Both the position numbers and the translations under genes were made by a program. Below the pieces are notes generated by a model. That model had not been told where the DNA came from and made no database searches. It worked only from the letters and a program-made list of their open reading frames with translations. 64,000 nucleotides of DNA. It comes from Zavarzinella sp. GTDB taxonomy: Bacteria > Planctomycetota > Planctomycetia > Gemmatales > Gemmataceae. The stretch spans positions 2,356,001 to 2,420,000 of the forward strand of contig JAWKTI010000001.1 in NCBI GenBank assembly GCA_041399155.1, in the 5' to 3' direction. Positions 10,098-19,539 of the stretch are shown here, one piece after another (within the stretch, counting starts at the first letter, position 1; each line of letters opens with the position of its first letter).

Positions 10098-11607
10098 CAT
10101 TGGTGTGAAGGTCTTGGGCATCATTTTTTTGCTCGCTTCATCACCCTAAAGACTGAATCGTGGCAAGTTGTCTGTTTCAGTTTTTGGGGTTTTGGATTTG
10201 GAATTTTTGTAGGATCTGTACGCCCTACTTTGCTTTTTGCCCACTTCTTTTTCCACAGATTGCCCAATAATTCAGTTAGTCTTTCTAATATCCCCACTTC
10301 TTGTTTGATCCCTTGAAGCAGCATCTGCACATCGCGTTCGAAGCAATCGCGTTGCGGCCATCACCTCATCTCGGATATCTCGCCAGAGCATTTCGCCAGA
10401 TACTTCATCTATTTTCTTTCCGTTTCCGACCGAAATATGCCATTTGATTGCTTCTGTAATGTTAAATAAAATGAGGCAAAGCGATGCTTGTATTAAACCA
10501 GCCTCTGGACTGGTACCTATCAAGTGACGCAACTGAAACACTTTTGTAATCGTCGCGTATACACGCTCAATATCCCAACGATAGCGATATATCTCTGCGA
10601 TGTCGTCTGCAGGGTATCGTTTCGAATCGGTCAGGTCTGTTAGTAGTTGTATCTGCACTTTATCGCGGATAATGCTCAGTCGGCGTACTGCGATCAATTT
10701 CGTATTCTTTTGACTTGTGATCCAGCCATGTTCTTCGATAAGTTTTCGGCCATATCGGTCTTTGCCAATTCTCGCTGGTTTTTCCGGATCTTGAATAAAT
10801 TGGGTAATGCTTGCAACTCGTAAAACAAAATGGCACCCGTCATCCTTGATCATTGCAATATGCTTGTAGAAACCATAGCATCGATCCGCCACAATTAATT
10901 TCTCGCCGCAATGGTCTTTCAGCTGTTGCAAAAGTGGAGCTAACAAGCGTGTTTCACTTGCTTCTCCATCCAATTCCGAAGCCATTTCCATTACCAGACC
11001 AGTACTCAGATTCACTGCAACAAGTGCTTTCCCTCCAAGCAATTTTGATGCATTTTGCTTGCTTATTCTTAAAGGAAGAAGGCGCCGCATCGTATGCTTA
11101 ATTACTTTGCCATCAACGGCGACAACAGTAAGTTTGCAAAGAGATTTTGGTAATTTAGAAGTCATTTTTCTTGGCAAAAGCTTTGAAATAGCCCGACAAG
11201 AATGCGAAAGGAGCCCCGCCCCAACCTCTGGCGGCATATGCGCTAATTTGTCATAAAACGCTTTGAGCGATGTAGGCAATTCACCTTTTTCAGATGCATC
11301 GATCAGACGAGCCCTGGCAGAGTGATCGGGAGAAATCAGTGAATCTCTCAACAATTGGAAAAATGAAGAGAATGTCAAAATACGAGTGTAGGTGCGTCCA
11401 CGATTTGATTGATAGATCGCTTCAAGCGTATTATTTTGGAAAATATCATCAAGCATGAGGAAAGCGGCTTCGGCTAAAGGTAGGCGTGATAAAGCCTCTG
11501 AAGCGAATGAATTTGAAGTCATCTGTCAATCCTTGACAAAACATAAAACCTTACTCTTAAAGAACTTAGCCAAATCCTCCCAGCAGTTCAAGACCTTCAC
11601 ACCAATG
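10098..11607 (-). mobile_element. IS4-family-like insertion sequence, 1510 bp
   Basis: Left end CATTGGTGTGAAGGTCTTG (10098-10116) and the inverted copy at the right end (11589-11607) are perfect 19-bp terminal inverted repeats. The 12-bp sequence ACCTGTGGCTCC occurs on both sides (10086-10097 and 11608-11619) as the target duplication, within the 10-13 bp usual for the IS4 family. The element carries one transposase gene on the minus strand. The perfect repeats and duplication indicate a recent insertion, into the methyltransferase gene. Confidence 0.93.
10121..11522 (-). CDS. IS4-family DDE transposase, frameshifted near its C-terminus
   Basis: The main frame (11522-10272, 416 codons) shows VVAVDGKVIKH (first D), LIVADRCYGF (second D) and YRYRWDIERVYATITKVFQL (the Y-x2-R-x3-E signature with the catalytic E). 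It ends with an atypical RDQTRSGDIRKTN. The next frame instead gives FERDVQMLLQGIK...LGNLWKKKWAKSKVG...HDSVFRVMKRAKK and stops at 10121, which looks like the genuine C-terminus of this family. An indel around 10335-10350 therefore separates the pieces. If real, the copy may be inactive; it could also be a sequencing error, given similar breaks elsewhere in the window. It mobilises the surrounding element by cut-and-paste. Confidence 0.85.
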
Positions 11608-11619
11608 ACCTGTGGCTCC
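11608..11619 (+). repeat. Target-site duplication, right copy
   Basis: ACCTGTGGCTCC, identical to 10086-10097, immediately outside the right inverted repeat of the IS. Confidence 0.93.
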
Positions 11620-12288
11620 TGGGCGAGCACCGGCTCCTGTGTGGAGATTCGACGAAGGCCGACGATGTAGGCAGGCTGATGGAAAGCGTGAAGGCCGACG
11701 CTTGCGTAACAGATCCCCCCTACGGAGTTTCGTACGTTGGCAAAACAAAAGATAAGCTGAAGGTGGAAAACGATCACCTCGACGAAAAGGGGCTGGCTGA
11801 GCTGGTGTCCGCTGCCTTTGACCATTCCCAGGCAAACTGTCGACCAGGTGCATACTGGTACGCAACCGTTCCCGCAGGCCCTCTGCACATCATGTTTGCG
11901 GACGACTGGAATCGGCGAGGCATTCTCCGGCAGATCCTGGTGTGGGCAAAAGATTCGATGGTGCTTGGTCACAGCGAGTACCATTACCAGCACGAGCCTA
12001 TCCTGTTTGGCTGGATCCCTGGGGACCGGCACAAGAACGCAGACCGCACTCGGACCACGCTGTGGCAGCATCCAAGGCCCAAAGCGAGCCGTGAGCACCC
12101 GACCATGAAGCCGGTTTCCCTTTGGGCCCAGGCGTTGGGTGATGGCACGCGAGAAGGGGAAATTGTTTACGATCCGTTTCTCGGGAGTGGCACCACGGTG
12201 ATCGCAGCTGAGCAGCTCAGAAGAAAATGTTATGGGGTTGAGATCAGCCCAAAATACTGCGACGTGATCGTAAAGCGGTGGGAAGGGT

Positions 12289-12579
12289 TTACCGGGCTGA
12301 AAGCGAAGCTGGCTGGGTAGCCTGGTAGTCATCTTGGGCCACTTTCACCACCTCGGGACATTGTTGGAACATCACATCAAAGAGCGGGATCAGTACCTGG
12401 CATTCGGCATTCGAAATCTCAGGGGAGGCTTCCGCAGATACAATCGCATTCATCATGTCGGCCATCTGCTGGGTGGTAAGCAACTTTTCCAGCCCACCGA
12501 CCAGGACACCCAGTACGGTTTTGATCCAATGTTGGCCGTTGGGGGATCCGAGTAATGTTTCCAATTCGTTCGTAGACAT
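12289..12579 (-). CDS. Small hypothetical protein
   Basis: A 96-residue frame starting MSTNELETLLGSPNG. The ATG at 12579 has a good ribosome binding site (GGAGAA, 5-7 bases ahead), which supports it being real and decides this start over the upstream TTG. It is acidic and helical, with no signal or membrane segment, and I do not recognise the family. Its last 32 bases overlap the convergent end of the methyltransferase gene. Confidence 0.55.
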   Translation of the reverse strand: MSTNELETLLGSPNGQHWIKTVLGVLVGGLEKLLTTQQMADMMNAIVSAEASPEISNAECQVLIPLFDVMFQQCPEVVKVAQDDYQATQPASLSAR

Positions 12580-12829
12580 TCGATTCTCCAAGTTAGAAGC
12601 ATCATCACATTAGCGTTTGTTGATGCGTTTTCAAATGAAATTTGGGAAACTTTCAAGCAATTGCCTGCTTGTCGCTACTATTGATCCATTCCAAGTAACT
12701 GGGTGACACAGATCAGATCTAACGATGATTACATTTCTGGTATTGGTAGAGCAGACTTTGTTGTAAAACAGTGATAAACTGTAGTTTGAACTATTCGATA
12801 ATATATCGTACACCGAATTTGCAATCTTC

Positions 12830-14290
12830 ATGAGTTTAATCGTGAATCGCTCCTCAATCATAGATCAGTTTCCCTATCCGATTGCGTTGCCGTACTCACT
12901 TATATTCGACGAGTCGCTTTTACCTTCGGAACGTCGCTGGGCACTGTGTTTTACCCAATATCAAACTCTGCGGATGGTCGTGTTGGCCTTTATCAGTCAG
13001 TACCTGCGGACTCCAATCGATGAGACTGCGAAAGAAGCTGTTAAAACTACCAATGAGCGTATTGCATCCCTGCGTTCTCCGATGTTCTCCGATTGGGTTA
13101 CTGCAGTTCGCACCCTGCCCAGAAAGTGGCCGGCCCTGAAACTTACCCAACCATTTCCTGATTTGCCCGATAATTTGAAGAAATTGCCATCAGTAGAGAG
13201 AAGCATTCCGGATTCAAGCAGGATAACAAAACTCCAGTCCCTGGAAGCAATCGTCGCCCTACGCAACTATATCGCCCACGGCGGCCTCCCGGACCAGCAG
13301 CAGGCCGAGCGACACCTGGCCGAATACATCCCGGTCCTGGAGGAGGTGCTCACCGCCTTCGCCTTCCTCGCCGACTGCCAACTGCTGGTTTGCGATGACA
13401 CTGAGAAGGTGAAGCAGGGGCTGCCGGTAGCGGTGCGGTCGCTGACCGGGGTGACCCCACTAGAGCCGGTAGAAACGGACCTGACGCCGGAGTTGGAGGC
13501 GGCGTTTGGTGAGTCCGTCGCCGTGCTGGTCACACCCACCAAGGTGCCGATCCCCCTCGACCCACTGCTGCGACCGCTCCCGCACGATGAGCCGCTCTAC
13601 CTCTACGACGGGCACTACGGCATCCGGGTGACGGCCAAGACGGAGGCGGTGAACAGGTACGTCTACTACCTGGGGGTACGGGACAAGCGCAGCGGCACGC
13701 CGGACTGTCAAGCGGCTGCTGAACGCTTGCGGGAACTACTCGTTGCCCGCAACATTAACTACGACCTGCCGAAGGAACGGGTCTACCCGTGGACGATCGC
13801 CGAGGCCGCCCTCGACTACTCCCGTCGGACTCTCACCGACCTGCGCGGCACCAAATACTTTCCGGAGTGCTACGAGCCGTTCCCGAAAATCGGTGATCAC
13901 CTCGACCGCTTCCTGAGCGTGCCAGCCCGCGACCAGTGGAAGGACACTACCCGTCCGCGGTTCCTCAATTGCCTGCTCCTGCTCGGCACCGCTGGCAGTG
14001 GGAAAACAGCCCTTCTCGCCCGATGGGTGGAGCAGTTGCTTAACACACTGGGTAATTCGCCAAACACGCTCGCCGACCCCGAAGCCGACCGCGGCAACCC
14101 TAATGTGGTTCTCTTCCTCCGCGGCAACGGCATCGCGCTGCGGCCGGACGGGGTGTCGCTGTTCGGCGACGTGGCCGAGAAGCTCGGCGTGTCTGTCGGC
14201 GAGAAGGGGATCGGCAGCTTCGACGAACTGTTCGCCCACCTACACACCGGATTTCTGAAAGATCAGGCGCAGGCCGCCGGCTGGTGCTAG
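12830..14290 (+). CDS. N-terminal piece of the broken HEPN-STAND gene
   Basis: A 486-codon frame from an ATG at 12830 to a stop created by the first frameshift. It holds the HEPN-like domain (R145 in RNYIAHGG), a linker domain (LYLYDGHYGIRV...) and the P-loop GTAGSGKTALLARW. It stops just before the Walker B strand, so alone it cannot form a complete NTPase. Confidence 0.6.
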   Translation: MSLIVNRSSIIDQFPYPIALPYSLIFDESLLPSERRWALCFTQYQTLRMVVLAFISQYLRTPIDETAKEAVKTTNERIASLRSPMFSDWVTAVRTLPRKWPALKLTQPFPDLPDNLKKLPSVERSIPDSSRITKLQSLEAIVALRNYIAHGGLPDQQQAERHLAEYIPVLEEVLTAFAFLADCQLLVCDDTEKVKQGLPVAVRSLTGVTPLEPVETDLTPELEAAFGESVAVLVTPTKVPIPLDPLLRPLPHDEPLYLYDGHYGIRVTAKTEAVNRYVYYLGVRDKRSGTPDCQAAAERLRELLVARNINYDLPKERVYPWTIAEAALDYSRRTLTDLRGTKYFPECYEPFPKIGDHLDRFLSVPARDQWKDTTRPRFLNCLLLLGTAGSGKTALLARWVEQLLNTLGNSPNTLADPEADRGNPNVVLFLRGNGIALRPDGVSLFGDVAEKLGVSVGEKGIGSFDELFAHLHTGFLKDQAQAAGWC

Positions 14291-15021
14291 TGGTTGACGC
14301 CCTAAACGAGGCACCATTCGCCGAGCAGGTCACGCGAGGCCCTACAGCTGGTTTCGCTCGCTGCCCGTTTCCCGTGGTGCAAGGTGGTGCTCTCCACCCG
14401 CGACGAGTGGCTGGCCATTCTGCCGGAGAAGATGGCCGCGACCGAGGCCGACCCGCGGGCCGACGTGAAGGATTTTCTCTACGATCCCGACCCGAACCAG
14501 CCGGGCGAACGACGCCTGCCCGCACTCGTGATCGAACCACTGGTCGCTGACCACGCCGAGCGGATCTACCGCAAGCACCAAGCCCGCGCCCGTTCGAAGA
14601 CCGAAGACGGCTATGCCATCCCCGCCTGTATCACGCCGTGGGACAACCTGTCCGCCAACGTGCGGAAGCTGCTCACCAACCCGCTCTACCTTTACCTCTT
14701 CCAGCGGGCGTTCGCCGGCCGCCCGGTGGGGCCGGTGGCGGGGGTGCCGGAACTGTACGCGGCGTATGTGGAGTCGGCGTACGAGCGGAACATCGGGCCG
14801 GCGGTGCGGGCGGTGGAGGAGCACTTGATCGCCGACCCCGACCGCGCCACCTCCGACCTGACCGACGACGACGTGAACGCTCTGCGACTTGGTTGGGCGT
14901 CCGGCCGCACCGCGATGGAGGTTCGCACCGACTTCCACCCGGTTGAGATGCTGGTGCACGAGGGGTTCATCACCAAGCGGGTACGGGAGGAGGGGGTGGG
15001 TATCGGTTCGTCTACCAGACG

Positions 15022-17496
15022 GTGGCCGAGTACCTTCTCTATCGCCATCTGCGGGACGCGATGCCGACGGGCGCCGACGAGTTCGCTTACTGGCTGAAGC
15101 TGGCGAAGCGTGAGACGGCGTTTCCCGAGTACGCCGGGGCGTTCCTGTTCTTGTTGCGGAACTGGGAGGACCGCGATGACGCCCGCGAGTGGATCGGCAA
15201 GCTAATGGAAGAAGGGGAGGAATGGACCGGAGGTGTACTAACGAAACTGCTCGACGAACTGGCCCGCACCGGTTTCGTTCCCGGAGTAGTATCATCGCGA
15301 GGTGAAAGACTATCTGGATCACTGGTAAAAAACGATTCCGAACGAATTGCCTCCGCAATCTATCGGGCAGGGTCCTCACTAATCACAACTTCATTGGCAC
15401 CGACTGCATTGCTGTATTTGAGGTCTACGGTCACGATTCTCGAAAAGCTACTGGCTTGTAACCCTGATAACTTGGAGATTGCGTCTGGGCTGGCTCGGGC
15501 GTTGAGAATCCTAGGGATCTTACAACGCGCATCTGGGATGATAAACGAATCTGAAGTCAACTACCGGCGTAGTGTGCAGCTGTACGATGATCTCTACCAT
15601 CAAAACCCATCGAACATACAGCTCTTAGTCGGACTAGCACGTGGGTTAAACAACCTAGCTATCCTCCTGCGTTTAATTGGACGGGCTACAGAAGCCGAAA
15701 CAAGCTACAGGCGTAGTTTGCAGTTCTATGAGGATCACTGTCGTCAAAACCCAACGAACTTTAATGTCACGGCAGGGTTAGCGTTGACTTTGAATAACTT
15801 TGGTAATCTTTTGCGTGCAGAGGGAAGGGTGGGAGATGCTGAGAACAATTACTCTCGTAGTATGCAATTGTATGAAGAACTTTACCTTCAGAATCCAGCG
15901 AACATAGAGATTGCGGTCGGACTGGCACGTGGGTTAAACAACATGGGACTGCTGCTTTGCGACACCGATCGGAAGAATCTGGCAGAAACCAACTATCAGC
16001 GTAGCGTGAAATTGTACGAAGAACTTTACCTTCAGAATCCAGCGAACACAGAGATTGCGGTCGGACTGGCACGTGGGTTAAACAACATGGGACTGCTGCT
16101 TTGCGACACCGATCGGAAGAATCTGGCAGAAACCAACTATCAGCGTAGCGTGAAATTGTACGAAGAACTTTACCTTCAGAATCCAGCGAACACAGAGATT
16201 ATAGTCGGACTGGCACGTGGGTTAAACAACATGGGACTGCTGCTTTGCGACAGCGATCGGAAGAATCTGGCAGAAACCAACTATCAGCGTAGCGTGAAAT
16301 TGTACGAAGAACTTTACCTTCAGAATCCAGCGAACACAGAGATTGCGGTCGGACTGGCACGTGGACTTAACAACCTGGGGCTATTGTTAAGTGACACTAA
16401 TCGCAAGAACGATGCTGAAGCAATCTATCAGCGTAGCGTGAAATTGTACGAAGATCTGAAATTGAACAACGCGGAGAACATTGAAGTTGCACTTGGTCTG
16501 GCACGTGGACTTAACAACTTGGGGATATTGTTAAGTGACACTAATCGCAAGAACGATGCTGAAGCAATCTATCAGTGTAGCGTGAAATTGTACGAAGAAC
16601 TCTACCTTCAGAATCCAGCGAACACAGAGGTTACGGTCGGACTGGCATGTGGACTTAACAACATGGGGCTATTGTTAAGTGACACTAATCGCAAGAACGA
16701 TGCTGAAGCAATCTATCAGCGTAGCGTGAAATTGTACGAAGATCTGAAATTGAACAACCCGGAGAACATTGAAGTTGCACTTGGTCTGGCACGTGGGTTA
16801 AACAACATGGGACTGCTGCTTTGCGACACCGATCGGAAGAATCTGGCAGAAACCAACTATCAGCGTAGCGTGAAATTGTACGAAGAACTTTACCTTCAGA
16901 ATCCAGCGAACACAGAGATTGCGGTCGGACTGGCACGTGGGTTAAACAACATGGGGCTATTGTTAAGTGACACTAATCGCAAGAACGATGCTGAAGCAAT
17001 CTATCAGCGTAGCGTGAAATTGTACGAAGATCTGAAATTGAACAACCCGGAGAACATTGAAGTCGCACTTGGTCTGGCACGTGGACTTAACAACCTAGGT
17101 ACCCTCCTGAGTGAAACTAATCACAAGAAAGATGCTAGAGCTAATTACAGCAAAAGTGAACAGCTGTACGAATGCCTCCATAGCAACAATCTGGAAAATA
17201 TTCAAGTTAAGCTTGCATATGCTGCTTTAATGGCAGAAATAGGAAAATTCACAAGGTCTCGACAGCTCATTGATGAAGTACTTCTAGTTGTACCTCACCA
17301 TATCTATGCAAACCAGCTGGATCAGTGGCTTCGAAAACGTGGTCGTCAATCTTTCGTAAAGCTATTATTTGTGTTGCTTATTGGTGTTCTCATTATATCA
17401 ATCAATTTAACCTACAACAGATTAGGGTTGACGCAAGTCGAAGGATTAATTTTATCTGGAACTTTTGTTATATTGCTTTTGCTGAATCGCAGATAA
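15022..17496 (+). CDS. C-terminal piece: STAND helical region, TPR repeats and two membrane segments
   Basis: An 824-codon frame. The first 170 residues (MAEYLLYRHLRDAM...) are the end of the STAND helical domain and not a natural N-terminus. Then come eleven consecutive 48-residue TPR-like units typified by LYEELYLQNPANTE / GLARGLNNMGLLL / CDTDRKNLAETNYQRSVK. After a twelfth degenerate unit the protein ends with two hydrophobic segments (VKLLFVLLIGVLIISINL and GLILSGTFVILLLL), which would anchor it in the membrane with a very short tail. TPR arrays bind peptides or partner proteins; here they are the likely sensor. Confidence 0.6.
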   Translation: MAEYLLYRHLRDAMPTGADEFAYWLKLAKRETAFPEYAGAFLFLLRNWEDRDDAREWIGKLMEEGEEWTGGVLTKLLDELARTGFVPGVVSSRGERLSGSLVKNDSERIASAIYRAGSSLITTSLAPTALLYLRSTVTILEKLLACNPDNLEIASGLARALRILGILQRASGMINESEVNYRRSVQLYDDLYHQNPSNIQLLVGLARGLNNLAILLRLIGRATEAETSYRRSLQFYEDHCRQNPTNFNVTAGLALTLNNFGNLLRAEGRVGDAENNYSRSMQLYEELYLQNPANIEIAVGLARGLNNMGLLLCDTDRKNLAETNYQRSVKLYEELYLQNPANTEIAVGLARGLNNMGLLLCDTDRKNLAETNYQRSVKLYEELYLQNPANTEIIVGLARGLNNMGLLLCDSDRKNLAETNYQRSVKLYEELYLQNPANTEIAVGLARGLNNLGLLLSDTNRKNDAEAIYQRSVKLYEDLKLNNAENIEVALGLARGLNNLGILLSDTNRKNDAEAIYQCSVKLYEELYLQNPANTEVTVGLACGLNNMGLLLSDTNRKNDAEAIYQRSVKLYEDLKLNNPENIEVALGLARGLNNMGLLLCDTDRKNLAETNYQRSVKLYEELYLQNPANTEIAVGLARGLNNMGLLLSDTNRKNDAEAIYQRSVKLYEDLKLNNPENIEVALGLARGLNNLGTLLSETNHKKDARANYSKSEQLYECLHSNNLENIQVKLAYAALMAEIGKFTRSRQLIDEVLLVVPHHIYANQLDQWLRKRGRQSFVKLLFVLLIGVLIISINLTYNRLGLTQVEGLILSGTFVILLLLNRR
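15580..17163 (+). repeat. Eleven tandem 144-bp coding repeats (48-aa TPR-like units)
   Basis: Exact 144-base periodicity. Units 3-10 are nearly identical in DNA and are mosaics of two interchangeable halves: front types YLQNPANTE or KLNNPENIE, back types CDTDRKNLAETNY or SDTNRKNDAEAIY. This shuffling points to unequal recombination or gene conversion between units. Units 1, 2 and 11 are more diverged, as expected at array edges. Confidence 0.92.
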
Positions 17497-17915
17497 ATAC
17501 AGTGATTTCACTTAATCGTGGAGAATTTTAATATCTTCAGCAGCATTTGAATAATTAAGCAAATATTAGTCAGTATTAAATCAAGGTCCAATAACATGTC
17601 TTATCTGACAAACTGTGGATTGAAGCGCACTTTAATTCTGCGTTCCAGATATAATTTACTTCATGCAGGATGCATCAGCAATAATAGTTATCCGGTATTT
17701 TCTCACTTCTTGAGTTTTACCTGGATGAACGAAACCATAATTACTGACCTGCAACAGAAGCGTTTCTATTGGTTGGAATGGCGTTGAAGAGGTCCACAGC
17801 GCGGCATTTATCTCAGATGACATGATTTACAATAGCTTCAATGATACATCATAATATCACTACTGCTTCATTCGTCAACGGAACCCAAGCAGAGATATTA
17901 GTTTAACTTATTTAC
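17497..17915. other. AT-rich intergenic stretch between convergent genes
   Basis: About 420 bases between the broken HEPN-STAND gene and the CorA-like gene, which converge here. There is one 63-codon frame (17596-17787) with no recognisable features. I see no clear terminator hairpin. Confidence 0.4.
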
Positions 17916-19406
17916 CTACTTTCGTCGTAACAGATACCAGATCAAACCAAAGAACAAAGCGAAAACCATGCTGAGTCTGAAAACGACGGAGACTGCATCA
18001 GACAACAACAACCCCTCTTCTGCTGTAGTAATTCCCTTGATGTTCATGCTCCAAAAACTGATCGCCAAGGTCGGTGCACCAATAAACACTGTCAGTAATA
18101 ACGTGAGCAGGTTCAAGCGGTTGTCGCGGGATTGCTTGTCCCGGTCGTTCAGGTAATCGTTCATTTCACGGACTTCATTATTGACCTCTTCATAAAGATC
18201 AGTGATCTGAAACGTTTGCTGCCATAATTGGTATAAGTGGTGGTGATTCTGTCGCTGTCCCACTTGAACAAAATGGTAGTGGGCGGTGTAATCAAACAGT
18301 CGATCGCGAATCTGCTCAAAAATCACTCGAAGTTCCGATGCTGGCTGCTTCGCTGGGTTCGATTTCCACCGTTGAGCCACCTCATTAGACAGCGACATCA
18401 GGCTAAACCGTTGTTGCAATGCTAACAGAAACATCACAAAGTACTCATTTTCCAGGTGATGAGGAAGTTCTTTTTGAAAAAACGGATCAATCGGTGGATC
18501 AATCGCGACGAAACCACCCCCTTCCAAAGATTGAAAAAACCATTGGTCTTGCAAATATGGGTGGAAGTTTGGTGGGCAAATCGCCACCTGCTCCTGAGTG
18601 GGATAATACGCTTGCTGGGCATGAAATAGCCGACGCAACTTGTAAAGTACCTTTTCCCGCGGCCAGGCACTGTCGTTTGTCTCATTCAAAAAGAGAACCG
18701 TGTAGGGCAGACTGCGCCCAGCGAGGAACACTTCTTGAACTGGAATCGGTCCATTGAGACCCAGTCCAACACTATTGAGGGCGATATGGTTGATGGCAGC
18801 GAATGTACTCTGTTCTGAAGATGACTTATCGTCTGCTGTTTGAAGATACGGTTGTGGAAATGGGCGTACAGACTTGCCATCTGGGGATGGCATCCTGAGC
18901 ACACCGCCGCGTTCCAGTGCTGCAAATCGGCCAAAATGCTGTAAGTCTAACCATGCCTCAATCTTATCAGATTCCACCTTCCAGCGTTGCACCACAAAAC
19001 CCACACCGTTCCGGAACAGTATCAACTGCAACTCTTCCAATCTGATCCGGGTTGACTGATTTTTGAATTGAAACAAAAAGCCTTTCTTGGCTGCTAGACC
19101 ATGCTCTGATTCAAGAAAGCGGTTTGTGAGCAGATATTTTTCTGCAACCGCAGGCGAATCATCAGTAGGAGCGAGAGATTGCGCAATATGATGCAGAAAA
19201 TCATCTGTAGGAAAAGCCCCGCGTTCCCATACTTCCATTACTCCAGTGCGGGCCGGAACATGGACAGACCGCACTCGGGAAAGAACCAGTTCGCTCTGTT
19301 GGTGATCATACAGGAATGGTTTCACAAAAGTTAGAGAAGATCGATCTGAATCAACTCGCATTGGCTTCACCTGAAATAGTACCCGCAAATATCTGCCATC
19401 AGTCAC
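17916..19406 (-). CDS. CorA-like two-transmembrane protein
   Basis: A 496-residue protein whose N-terminal 380 residues are soluble and unrecognised. The last 110 contain a long charged helix (TDLYEEVNNEVREMNDYLNDRDKQSRDNRLNLL) leading into a first membrane segment (TLLLTVFIGAPTLAISFW), a short loop SMNIKG, and a second segment (VFRLSMVFALFFGLIWYLL) with a basic tail. This layout matches the C-terminal pore of CorA-type divalent-cation channels. SMN occupies the place of the GMN selectivity motif, so ion specificity may differ. A GTG at 19406 is the best start because an in-frame stop lies just upstream. It is divergent from the HEPN-STAND operon and shares its promoter region. CorA-like pores act as effectors in some nucleotide-signalled immune systems; that role here is speculation. 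Confidence 0.55.
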   Translation of the reverse strand: MTDGRYLRVLFQVKPMRVDSDRSSLTFVKPFLYDHQQSELVLSRVRSVHVPARTGVMEVWERGAFPTDDFLHHIAQSLAPTDDSPAVAEKYLLTNRFLESEHGLAAKKGFLFQFKNQSTRIRLEELQLILFRNGVGFVVQRWKVESDKIEAWLDLQHFGRFAALERGGVLRMPSPDGKSVRPFPQPYLQTADDKSSSEQSTFAAINHIALNSVGLGLNGPIPVQEVFLAGRSLPYTVLFLNETNDSAWPREKVLYKLRRLFHAQQAYYPTQEQVAICPPNFHPYLQDQWFFQSLEGGGFVAIDPPIDPFFQKELPHHLENEYFVMFLLALQQRFSLMSLSNEVAQRWKSNPAKQPASELRVIFEQIRDRLFDYTAHYHFVQVGQRQNHHHLYQLWQQTFQITDLYEEVNNEVREMNDYLNDRDKQSRDNRLNLLTLLLTVFIGAPTLAISFWSMNIKGITTAEEGLLLSDAVSVVFRLSMVFALFFGLIWYLLRRK

Positions 19407-19539
19407 TTCAATTCAGAATACTCGTTGGCCGATGAGTAGTCGAATTCCGCCAAGAAAGTCGCAAAAGATGAATGCATTTTAACTAATTGGTTGTTAACAT
19501 GATGATAATATTTTTAAAGTTCTATTTTTGGGCCCGCCC

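Larger units (their letters stand above)
9620..12320 (+). pseudogene. ParB-domain DNA (adenine/cytosine-N4) methyltransferase, interrupted by an IS element
   Basis: The first part (9620-10097) encodes a ParB/Srx-like domain (PIVVD..VIIAGHTRYLAAQKLGL..VPV, then IADNKTGELSKWD). The second (11620-12320) encodes the methyltransferase with CGDST, the catalytic TDPPYGVSY (motif IV), KPVSLWAQAL and the AdoMet-binding DPFLGSGTT (motif I). The order IV then I fits beta-type amino-methyltransferases common in phages and integrative elements. The insertion sequence 10098-11607 and a 12-base target duplication separate the parts. Taking out the IS and one duplication copy gives 1179 bases, exactly 393 codons, reading PGNLWLLGEHRLLCGDST across the join. 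The gene was therefore intact until the insertion. As it stands the first part ends at 10108 shortly inside the IS. Confidence 0.9.
12830..17496 (+). pseudogene. HEPN-STAND NTPase-TPR protein, broken by three frameshifts
   Basis: Read across the breaks, this is one protein of about 1550 residues with the architecture of the two intact neighbours. The N-terminal domain contains RNYIAHGG (13262-13279), an Rx4H HEPN motif. GTAGSGKT near residue 387 is Walker A. The Walker B strand LVVDALNEAP (14284-14313) lies in another frame from the sequences before and after it, so there are breaks near 14,280 and 14,330. A third break lies in a G-rich run near 14,995, where the frame shifts to YRFVYQTVAEYLLYRHL. 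Eleven 48-residue TPR-like repeats and a two-TM C-terminus follow. GC is clearly higher from about 13,255 to 15,285 than on either side. Loss of function is likely if the breaks are real; the long intact repeat tract suggests recent decay or sequencing indels. Confidence 0.7.

Noticed and set aside
11526..12332. A 268-codon minus-strand frame opposite the methyltransferase
   Set aside because: The plus strand carries clear methyltransferase motifs; this is a shadow.
14342..15379. A 345-codon minus-strand frame
   Set aside because: GC-rich shadow of the STAND region; arginine/proline-rich and without motifs.
15580..17163. Direct repeats as a possible CRISPR or satellite array
   Set aside because: The period is 144 bases, a multiple of three, and the repeats encode one continuous TPR-like protein without unique spacers.
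17596..17787. A 63-codon frame in the spacer
   Set aside because: Short, no family, no clear ribosome binding site; listed only as intergenic content.
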